Assembly: GCA_011050655.1 (NCBI GenBank)
Contig: DRFG01000109.1
Location: 1 to 32,391 of the forward strand
DNA length: 32,391 bases
Reading direction: 5' to 3'
From: Roseobacter sp.
GTDB lineage: Bacteria > Pseudomonadota > Alphaproteobacteria > Rhodobacterales > Rhodobacteraceae
The position numbers were made by a program, and so were the translations under genes. Below the pieces are notes generated by a model, which saw only the letters and a program-made list of their open reading frames with translations, was not told where the DNA came from and searched no databases. Of this stretch, positions 26,098 to 32,391 are shown piece by piece; position 1 is the first letter of the stretch; every line of letters begins with the position of its first letter.

Positions 26098-27612
26098 ATG
26101 CCCAACCCGCTTTACGACGCTCTTTTCGCCCGCCACGCGGCACAGGACACTCCGTTTTTGCACCTGCCCGATGGACGTACCATTACCCATGGTCAGTTCA
26201 TCGATACGGCTTCTCGCTATGCCAATGCCTTTACTTCCAAGGGGTTGGTACCCGGCGACCGTGTTGCGGTGCAGGTTGGAAAATCGCCGGATGCCTTGGC
26301 GCTTTATGCGGCCTGCGTGCAAGTCGGATTGGTGTTCTTGCCATTGAACCCTGCGTACACACCCACAGAGGTAGAATACTTTGTTTCAGACGCCGGTGCG
26401 AGGCTGCTGATTTGCGACCCTGCATGTGTCAATGATTTTGCCGTCGTCGCGGCCAACAGCGGTGCTGAGCTTGAGACGATGGATATCACGGGCCGTGGCA
26501 CCATGCGCGACCTCGCGGCCGGCCATGGCCATGCGTTTACGACAGCCGAGCGGACCAAGGATGACCTAGCGGCGCTTTTGTATACATCTGGCACCACGGG
26601 CCGATCAAAAGGAGCGATGCTGAGTCAGAAGAACCTGTTGAGCAACGCAGAGACATTAACCAAGGCTTGGCAATTCACCAAAACCGATGTGCTGTTGCAC
26701 GCACTGCCGATCTTTCACACTCATGGTTTGTTTGTCGCGACAAATATCATGCTACTGTCTGGCGGTGCGATGGTATTTTTGCCGAAACTGGATGCCGATC
26801 AATTGATCCGTTTCATGCCACGGGCCACGGCATTGATGGGGGTACCGACGTTTTACACCCGTCTGCTGGCGCATGATGATTTCACGGCCTGTTTAACCGC
26901 CCATATGCGCCTGTTCATCTCGGGTTCCGCCCCCTTGTTGGCCGATACTCATACTCAGTTCGAAGCCCGGACGGGTCATCGCATCCTGGAACGCTACGGC
27001 ATGACCGAAACCAACATGAACACCTCCAACCCTTATGACGGGTCGCGTCGTGCCGGCACAGTGGGAATGCCCCTGCCAGGGATAGAGATTAAGGTTTGCG
27101 ACCCGGAGACTGGCAAAACATTACCCCATGGTGACATAGGTGTTGTCGAAGTCCGGGGGCCGAACGTATTCCAAGGCTATTGGCGAATGCCGGAAAAGAC
27201 GGCCTCTGAACTGCGCGCCGATGGTTTCTTCATTACCGGCGATCTGGGAGTGATGGATGATCAGGGGTATTTGAGCATCGTCGGTCGCGGCAAAGATCTC
27301 ATCATTTCGGGTGGCTATAATATCTATCCTAAGGAAATAGAGCTGTTGCTAGACGATCAGCCCGGCGTCATGGAAAGTGCAGTGATTGGCGCACCTCATG
27401 CCGATTTAGGCGAAGCACCTGTCGGCGTACTGGTGGCGCAGGTTGACGCAACGCTGGACCTAGAAGCGATAAAAACCGCACTTGCTGGCAGCCTCGCAAG
27501 GTTCAAGTGCCCGCGCGAACTTGTCGTCATCGACGAATTGCCGCGTAACGCGATGGGGAAAGTCCAAAAAAACCTGCTGCGCGAGCAGTATGCAGATGTT
27601 TTCACCTGCTAG
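26098..27612 (+). CDS. matB: Malonyl-CoA synthetase (malonate-CoA ligase)
   Basis: The 504-residue enzyme converts malonate, ATP and CoA to malonyl-CoA, AMP and pyrophosphate in the cytoplasm. The AMP-binding motif is 'YTSGTTGRSKGAML' (162-175). The signature region 'ERYGMTETNMNTSNPYDGSRRAGTVGMPLPGIEIKV' is close to what I know from MatB proteins, including the Arg that contacts the second carboxylate. The hinge is 'GRGKDLIISGGYNIYPKEIE' and the catalytic lysine K488 in 'MGKVQKNLL'. Length equals the ~503 typical of MatB. No malonyl-CoA decarboxylase or malonate transporter is next to it. Its stop codon overlaps that of the convergent racemase-like gene within one CTAG. Confidence 0.9.
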   Translation: MPNPLYDALFARHAAQDTPFLHLPDGRTITHGQFIDTASRYANAFTSKGLVPGDRVAVQVGKSPDALALYAACVQVGLVFLPLNPAYTPTEVEYFVSDAGARLLICDPACVNDFAVVAANSGAELETMDITGRGTMRDLAAGHGHAFTTAERTKDDLAALLYTSGTTGRSKGAMLSQKNLLSNAETLTKAWQFTKTDVLLHALPIFHTHGLFVATNIMLLSGGAMVFLPKLDADQLIRFMPRATALMGVPTFYTRLLAHDDFTACLTAHMRLFISGSAPLLADTHTQFEARTGHRILERYGMTETNMNTSNPYDGSRRAGTVGMPLPGIEIKVCDPETGKTLPHGDIGVVEVRGPNVFQGYWRMPEKTASELRADGFFITGDLGVMDDQGYLSIVGRGKDLIISGGYNIYPKEIELLLDDQPGVMESAVIGAPHADLGEAPVGVLVAQVDATLDLEAIKTALAGSLARFKCPRELVVIDELPRNAMGKVQKNLLREQYADVFTC

Positions 27613-28337
27613 ATCGTGCCCAGTCTTCCCGGTACGTTTGCCGTTATGCCCGCAGCACGCGCCATATCCCACCCCAAGACCTGATTGCTCGAGAGGCATG
27701 GGATCCCCGTAGCCGCTTCTATCTTATCAATCACGTTGAGCGTACGCATGTTCGTACAGCTTAAAAACAGCGCATCTACTTTTTCCTGCCGGGCTAGGTC
27801 TAGGGCCGCGCCGATGATTGAACGGGCGTCAATCCGCACGACCTTTGCCTCTTCGGCTTCGTCAAAGCTACCGAAAACCGGTGTGGCGATACCGACGTCG
27901 TCAAGGGCGGTACGCAGTTTAGCCGATACGTTAGCAACATAAGGCGACAGTAGCGCCAGTCGCGTCGCCCCCAAAGCGCCGCAGGCTTTGACCAGTGCCG
28001 CCAGCGGGTTGGTGACATGCGGGCTTGAGGCAGTTTGACGAACACAATCTGCCACCCTGTCAGAACCTATTTCAGCGGCCCCCGATGTGCATCCATATCC
28101 GATACTGGCAAAGCGGGCCGCTTTGGGCAATAACCCCGCCGAGGTTGCCAGATGCTTTTCCATTTCGGCTAACGTGTCGGTAGTGACTTTGTCACCACTT
28201 TGAATGCGGCTTACGTACAGCGCCACATCCATTGGCAACACGGCCCGCATATCACCTTCCAAGGTCTCGTCAGCCTGCAAGACGATCATGCCGAGCGCGT
28301 CACCCAGATCGGGAACCGACGTATAACCATAGCTCAT
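27609..28337 (-). CDS. Asp/Glu-racemase-superfamily enzyme (maleate isomerase / EutA-like)
   Basis: The 242-residue protein has both catalytic cysteines of the Asp/Glu racemase and maleate isomerase group: C83 in 'GYGCTSG' and C194 in 'FLSCTNMRT'. The opening 'LGMIVLQADETLEGDM' is typical of the maleate cis-trans isomerase/arylmalonate decarboxylase branch, to which EutA of ectoine degradation also belongs. It would act in the cytoplasm on a small acid or amino acid by two-base chemistry; the exact substrate is unknown. It overlaps the M24 peptidase stop by ATGA, so it is the third gene of a tightly coupled operon. Confidence 0.82.
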   Translation of the reverse strand: MSYGYTSVPDLGDALGMIVLQADETLEGDMRAVLPMDVALYVSRIQSGDKVTTDTLAEMEKHLATSAGLLPKAARFASIGYGCTSGAAEIGSDRVADCVRQTASSPHVTNPLAALVKACGALGATRLALLSPYVANVSAKLRTALDDVGIATPVFGSFDEAEEAKVVRIDARSIIGAALDLARQEKVDALFLSCTNMRTLNVIDKIEAATGIPCLSSNQVLGWDMARAAGITANVPGRLGTI

Positions 28338-29479
28338 TGTAGCACGGTCAGATCATGCCCGGCACGGGGTGAGAGAAACCGGTTCCCTGTCTCGGTTATC
28401 ACTATATTCTCTTCGTGAACCATGATCCTGCCCCCCATGGTTTCAATTCCCGGTTCAAGCGTAATGACCATACCGGGAACCAGCGCTGTTTTATCTTCGG
28501 GGATTAACGACAGACCTTCAGTTAACTGCATGCCCAACCCGTGCCCCAGCCGCCCAGTATCGGGGCCCCCGACCCCTCCGGTCACGATAGTGTCCATGAC
28601 GTGAAACAGTTCTGCGGCGGTGGTGCCTGGCTGTGCGCTTTCAGCCGCAGCATCCACGGCGTCGATCAAGCACCGTTGTGAGTCCATTGCGGCCGTTGAT
28701 GCCTGTGTGATTGCGAAATTACGGTCAAAATCGCAGAAATACCCATCGTATACCGCACCTGTGTCCAGCATCAGGATGTCCCCCCGCTGCAAGGGCGCGT
28801 CGGTCGCGGGGGAAATCACATCCCCATATCCGTTAGGCCCCGCCCCGCCCGCCAGATAAGGTACCCAATCGGCCCCCTCCTCCAGAAGTAATCGTTGGAA
28901 ATCGCGGAAAACTGACGACAATGGGCGTTGTTCAGTTGCGATCTCCGGCACCCGGGCAAAGGCCCGGCCTGCGATCGAACAGGCCCTTTCGATCTTTTCT
29001 ATCTCAGACACCGATTTGATCGCCCGCAAGCGTGCCGTAATCGCGCCGTCTGCCACGAAAGTTCCGGTCACTGATCCCTTGACCCGCTGCCAATCGGTTT
29101 GCGGGATCCGCAAGTATGTTTCTGGTCCTGACGGGATGCCAATACGGCCATGCGGCGCTGTTTCGTTCAAGGTATCCGAAAGTAAGGTTATCCCATCATC
29201 GACGGGGTGTGGGGAACGCCATGTACGAATATCGCTCACCCAGGTCTGCGCCATAAGCGCAGCCCCGATCAAAGGAATCACGGCCACCGGCTTTCCTGCT
29301 GCTGGAATTACCAGAAACCAGGGGCGTGACGGACTTTCCCAGAAGCGTGTGAGAAAGCCGGTAAAATAGCGTATTTCCGCCTCGGTTGTTAGCAAAAGAG
29401 CCGCCAGATCCTGCGCCGCCATCATGCTTTGTGCCCGTGCCAGCCGGGCCTCGTACTCTGATAGTGCAAAGCCGCGCAT
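28334..29479 (-). CDS. M24-family metallopeptidase (Xaa-Pro peptidase/ectoine-hydrolase-like)
   Basis: I place the start at the ATG at 29479, whose A is also the last base of the upstream stop (TGATG); the listed GTG lies three bases earlier. This gives 381 residues. An N-terminal creatinase-type domain (about 1-150) precedes a pita-bread catalytic domain. That domain has a full set of metal ligands: D239 and D250 ('MLDTGAVYDGYFCDFDRN'), H313 ('LGHGLGM'), E342 ('ITLEPGI') and a Glu in 'VHEENIV'. A complete dinuclear metal site favours a true metal-dependent aminopeptidase, prolidase or amide hydrolase over a metal-free creatinase. It probably cleaves an amide bond in the compound degraded by this operon; this is inference. 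Confidence 0.88.
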   Translation of the reverse strand: MRGFALSEYEARLARAQSMMAAQDLAALLLTTEAEIRYFTGFLTRFWESPSRPWFLVIPAAGKPVAVIPLIGAALMAQTWVSDIRTWRSPHPVDDGITLLSDTLNETAPHGRIGIPSGPETYLRIPQTDWQRVKGSVTGTFVADGAITARLRAIKSVSEIEKIERACSIAGRAFARVPEIATEQRPLSSVFRDFQRLLLEEGADWVPYLAGGAGPNGYGDVISPATDAPLQRGDILMLDTGAVYDGYFCDFDRNFAITQASTAAMDSQRCLIDAVDAAAESAQPGTTAAELFHVMDTIVTGGVGGPDTGRLGHGLGMQLTEGLSLIPEDKTALVPGMVITLEPGIETMGGRIMVHEENIVITETGNRFLSPRAGHDLTVLQ

Positions 29480-30519
29480 CACGCGGCGGGGCCTTCGCTA
29501 AGCACCGTCAGCACGACTGATCGCGCCGATATGCCCAACGTATCTTTTTGCGCGTCCGACAACGCCAAAAGCGCTGCTATGCCTGCCGTCCCAGAGGGGC
29601 TCGATCCAAGCCCTGCCACCATGGCGGCCCCTGCCCCCGCCTGCCCCTCGCCTTCTGAGATCAACGCAAAGGCATCAGCGTCACGCGCTAAACCCTTTAA
29701 TGCGATGAGCGACGGCATCTTGCAATCAAGCCTTCCCATATCACTGACCGGCCCCCGGCTTTCGGTCGGTGCGCCCGCTTTGATCGACCCATATAGCGCC
29801 GCAGCAACTGTTGGTTCGACGACGATAATAGTTGGCGCATCGACCCAGGCCTCACGTGCCAATGCCGCACACGCACCCGCCAAGCCACCCACCCCCGCCT
29901 GCAAAAAGATATGGGTGGGCGGGCTGGCCATTTGTTCAATCACTTCTGCCATCAACACCAGATAGCCCTCCATCAACCGGTGAGGGCGTTCAATATAGCC
30001 AGGCCACGAGCTGTCTGACAACAGCGCCCACCCATTCTTGTCGGCAGCGGCCTGAGCGGCTGCCATGCTGTCTTCGTAAGTCGCGCCTTCGCGAATGACC
30101 TCCGCACCCTGCTCTGCCAGACGCGCAGCAAAGCTGTCGGGGACAGTCTGGGCGATATAAACCACCGAAGCTGCTCCAAACGCCTGTGCGCCTGCTGCCA
30201 CGGACATGCCATGGTTCCCGGCGCTGGCGGTGACATAGGTGCGGCCACGATGGTCGCCGCGTTCCTTGTCGCACGCAATGACATAGGCAGCACCCAACGC
30301 CTTGAAGCTGCCCAACCCCATCCGCCCGCGTTCGTCCTTGACCCAAACCTCGGCCACACCTGCCTCAACTGCGAGAGCTTCGGCCTGAAGCAACGGGGTT
30401 TGCGCCGCCACGGGACACCGGGCCACCAGCGTTTGAGCCGCCTGCGCATCTGTCGACGGCAGCGGAACAGCATCAAGACCTGATACGGCTATGGGGCGGG
30501 TGATGTGCAAAATATCCAT
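29479..30519 (-). CDS. PLP-dependent lyase, diaminopropionate ammonia-lyase-like
   Basis: The 346-residue protein is a fold-type II PLP enzyme. The Schiff-base lysine is K73 in 'KDERGRMGLGSFKALGAAY', a variant of the 'KDES-RFGLNAFK-LG' motif of diaminopropionate ammonia-lyase (YgeX). The phosphate-binding loop is 'HIFLQAGVGGLAGA', and 'SSWPGYIERPHRLMEGYLVLMAE' is another match to that family. Diaminopropionate ammonia-lyases convert 2,3-diaminopropionate to pyruvate and two ammonia. Threonine-dehydratase-like EutB is a more distant alternative. It is the first gene of a three-gene overlapping operon and shares its stop region with the M24 gene. A TTGACC box lies upstream (30548-30553) without a good -10. 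Confidence 0.83.
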   Translation of the reverse strand: MDILHITRPIAVSGLDAVPLPSTDAQAAQTLVARCPVAAQTPLLQAEALAVEAGVAEVWVKDERGRMGLGSFKALGAAYVIACDKERGDHRGRTYVTASAGNHGMSVAAGAQAFGAASVVYIAQTVPDSFAARLAEQGAEVIREGATYEDSMAAAQAAADKNGWALLSDSSWPGYIERPHRLMEGYLVLMAEVIEQMASPPTHIFLQAGVGGLAGACAALAREAWVDAPTIIVVEPTVAAALYGSIKAGAPTESRGPVSDMGRLDCKMPSLIALKGLARDADAFALISEGEGQAGAGAAMVAGLGSSPSGTAGIAALLALSDAQKDTLGISARSVVLTVLSEGPAA

Positions 30520-30586
30520 GATTTACCGAACAAGACACAAGGTCACGGGTCAAGGATTTTCGCTATATGCGCGATCAGCGCCGCTT

Positions 30587-32391
30587 TTACACAAAGTCGA
30601 TTGATTTCGATAAGGGCAGTTCGCGGATACGCTTGCCAGTCGCCGCAAAGATCGCATTGGCCAAAGCCGGGGCCGCTGGTGGCACGGCAGGTTCGCCTAT
30701 TCCCCTGATCTTAGCGCCGTTCTCCAAACCCCGAACCATTATCTCGGGGGTTTGGTGCAAACGCATGCCCTGATAGGCGTGATAGTTGTCCTGCTGAGGG
30801 ACACCGTCTTCATAGGTCAGTTCACAGTTCATCGCGTGACCCAGCCCAAAGATCATCCCGCCTTGCACCTGCGCTTCGAAATTTTTCGGGTCCAGAACCC
30901 GGCCAACGTCTGCGGCTACATACGCGCGGTCTATGCGAATGCCCTGATCGGTTTGCGTCACCTCGACCACCTCGGCCACCGGCACGCCGAAGGACAGCGT
31001 AAAAGCAACGCCGCGACCGCGCCCCGGCCCCAGATCGCTGCCCCAGTCTGACATCTCGCCGACGGCCTCGAGCACCTTTTGCGATGGCATGTGCCAGCAC
31101 AGTCGCAGACGTTCAGCCAACGGGTCGGTACCTGCCGCATCGCACAGTTCATCGAAAAAGCTCTCATGCATGAAGCTATTTCCCGACGCCCCGACAGACC
31201 GCCATGAGCTGATCGGTACCATTGCGGGGGCACGGTACCCAGTGACCCGATAGTTGGGGATCGAGAACGGCTGGTCCCAAGCACCGGCAACGATCGCCAC
31301 GTCGGGGCCGATCGCAGGTTGTCGCAACCGGGCCAGAGAAGATTCAGCCACGGAAGGGGCCGCAATAGATAGGTCAAACGCATCGATTGCGCCGCTGTTC
31401 ACCGTACCATACGCTCGCGCAATCGCGAGCGGCCGGGGGAAATCATGGGTGAAATCCTCCTCTCGCTGCCAGATCATTTTGATCGGCGTGTCAGGTAGTT
31501 GCAAGGCAATTTCTACCGCTTGCGCAATGTAGTCGTCTTCTAGCCGGCGACCAAAACTGCCGCCGGACATCAAGACGTGTACATGGACATCTTCGGCAGC
31601 CAATTCGGTCAAACGGGCCATGTTTGCTTGGACAAAACGAGGTATCTGCGTACCAGTCCAAATGTCGAGCCGTTGCTTGGACATTTTGACCACGACGCTC
31701 ATGGGTTCGAGAGGCGCGTGAGCAAGGTAGGGAATACGGTATTCCGCTTTGATAAGTGGCCCGTGGCGCAACGCTTCGGCCACGTCGCCTTGATCTTTCA
31801 GGCGACTGTCCTGATGGTCGTCGGTAAACGAGCTTGCAACAACTTCGAACTGTTCGGCGCTGGTGCCTGGGTACGGTGCCGGCCCCCAATCGCATTCGAC
31901 GGCCTGAGCTGCTTGAAATGCTCTCCAGGTATTATCGGCGATAACGGCAATGCCGCCAGTGATGGGCAATATCGCTTGAATGCCGCGCATCTTGCGGGCG
32001 CTTTCAGCTTCAAACCCGATCAGACCACCGCCGATTGCAGGGTTGGTGCGGGTCGTGGCAATCACCATACCGTCCATCCGCATGTCGATGCCATAATCCT
32101 GGGTTCCGGTCGATTTAGCGACCATATCAGTGCGCTGCTGCGGTTTGGTAAGATAGCGCCATTGCAAAGGGTCGCGCAGGGTAACTGTCTGCACAGGCGG
32201 GATTTCGGCTGCAATCGTGGCAAGATCAATGTATTCGATCTTGAGACCGTCCGGCAAAACGACGCAGCCGTTTTCCGTAGAGAGCTGGTCACGCCGCAAA
32301 CCGGTTTGTTTCATCGCGGCCTTGATCAGGGTTTCGCGAGCAACAGCACCGGCCATCCGCAACCGGTCATACATATCGGGCACGGTAGAGG
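30587..32391 (-). CDS. Molybdenum hydroxylase large subunit, IorB-like, partial
   Basis: The reading frame stays open to the window edge ('STVPDMYDRLRMAGAVARE'), so the N-terminus lies beyond 32391; the listed GTG start at 32383 is artificial. About 601 residues are visible of a family usually near 740. The protein belongs to the xanthine dehydrogenase/aldehyde oxidase large-subunit superfamily, isoquinoline 1-oxidoreductase beta-subunit branch. Molybdopterin-contacting motifs include 'MSGGSFGRRLEDDY' and 'SWRSVGASGNSFMHESFFDEL', and the catalytic Glu lies in 'GIGEPAVPPAAPALANAIF'. It hydroxylates an N-heterocycle or aldehyde using water. It would need an iron-sulfur small subunit, expected upstream outside the window. 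A gap of 67 bases separates it from the PLP lyase gene downstream. Confidence 0.88.
   Translation of the reverse strand, partial: STVPDMYDRLRMAGAVARETLIKAAMKQTGLRRDQLSTENGCVVLPDGLKIEYIDLATIAAEIPPVQTVTLRDPLQWRYLTKPQQRTDMVAKSTGTQDYGIDMRMDGMVIATTRTNPAIGGGLIGFEAESARKMRGIQAILPITGGIAVIADNTWRAFQAAQAVECDWGPAPYPGTSAEQFEVVASSFTDDHQDSRLKDQGDVAEALRHGPLIKAEYRIPYLAHAPLEPMSVVVKMSKQRLDIWTGTQIPRFVQANMARLTELAAEDVHVHVLMSGGSFGRRLEDDYIAQAVEIALQLPDTPIKMIWQREEDFTHDFPRPLAIARAYGTVNSGAIDAFDLSIAAPSVAESSLARLRQPAIGPDVAIVAGAWDQPFSIPNYRVTGYRAPAMVPISSWRSVGASGNSFMHESFFDELCDAAGTDPLAERLRLCWHMPSQKVLEAVGEMSDWGSDLGPGRGRGVAFTLSFGVPVAEVVEVTQTDQGIRIDRAYVAADVGRVLDPKNFEAQVQGGMIFGLGHAMNCELTYEDGVPQQDNYHAYQGMRLHQTPEIMVRGLENGAKIRGIGEPAVPPAAPALANAIFAATGKRIRELPLSKSIDFV

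Noticed and set aside
25946-26435. Plus-strand ORFs upstream of and overlapping malonyl-CoA synthetase
   Set aside because: They run out of frame into matB and show no family features.
27609-30519. Classic ectoine-degradation (eut/doe) cluster
   Set aside because: The ornithine-cyclodeaminase-like EutC, deacylase EutE and Ueh transporter are absent, and the PLP enzyme resembles diaminopropionate ammonia-lyase more than EutB.

Overview
The window looks like chromosomal DNA from an alphaproteobacterium, most likely a Rhodobacterales (Roseobacter-type) marine bacterium. This is inferred from the gene families: a MatB-type malonyl-CoA synthetase, an isoquinoline-1-oxidoreductase-like molybdoenzyme, a dipeptide-type ABC operon whose binding protein starts with a 'TRREF' Tat-like leader, and a hairpin motif I associate with this group. 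No database search was possible. I see no phage genes, insertion sequences, CRISPR array or integrase. The coding density is high, and many genes overlap by 4 bp.

Layout. (1) 38-4106, plus strand: an SPFH-domain protein with a C-terminal GYF-like domain, a b561-type cytochrome, a membrane protein with two zinc ribbons, a nitroreductase and D-aminoacyl-tRNA deacylase (dtd). (2) 4163-12447, minus strand: a complete type I secretion set. It comprises a large adhesin with eight Ig-like repeats, a TolC-like outer-membrane lipoprotein, an ABC transporter with a degenerate C39 domain, and an HlyD-type adaptor. A hairpin separates it from dtd. (3) 12811-20745, plus strand: a CocE-type serine hydrolase, then a peptide-type ABC importer (binding protein, two permeases, a double ATPase) and an alkaline-phosphatase-superfamily phosphodiesterase. 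The binding-protein gene has lost its signal-peptide region and is frameshifted. (4) 20738-23556, minus strand: a fatty-acyl-CoA synthetase overlapping an HSL-type alpha/beta hydrolase, with an inverted-repeat operator candidate upstream. (5) 23872-25929, minus strand: an MsbA-like ABC exporter and tRNA-Gly(TCC) with a recognisable promoter. (6) 26098-27612, plus strand: malonyl-CoA synthetase. (7) 27609-32391, minus strand: a tightly overlapping trio (diaminopropionate-ammonia-lyase-like PLP enzyme, M24 peptidase, Asp/Glu-racemase-like enzyme) and the truncated large subunit of an IorB-like molybdenum hydroxylase.

How the genes work together. Region 2 is self-contained: the secreted substrate lies next to all three components of its exporter, so it probably builds a surface adhesin for attachment or biofilm formation. 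Region 3 looks like uptake plus hydrolysis of a peptide- or ester-like nutrient, but the importer is probably inactive here because the binding protein cannot reach the periplasm. The region 7 trio is probably a small catabolic operon for a diamino-acid derivative, whose substrate is not evident from sequence. Region 1 contains an SPFH protein and a zinc-ribbon membrane protein resembling the Bacillus YdjI/YdjG pair, here with a cytochrome b between them. The best candidates for something under-described are the SPFH/cytochrome b/zinc-ribbon module and the PLP-lyase/M24/racemase trio.
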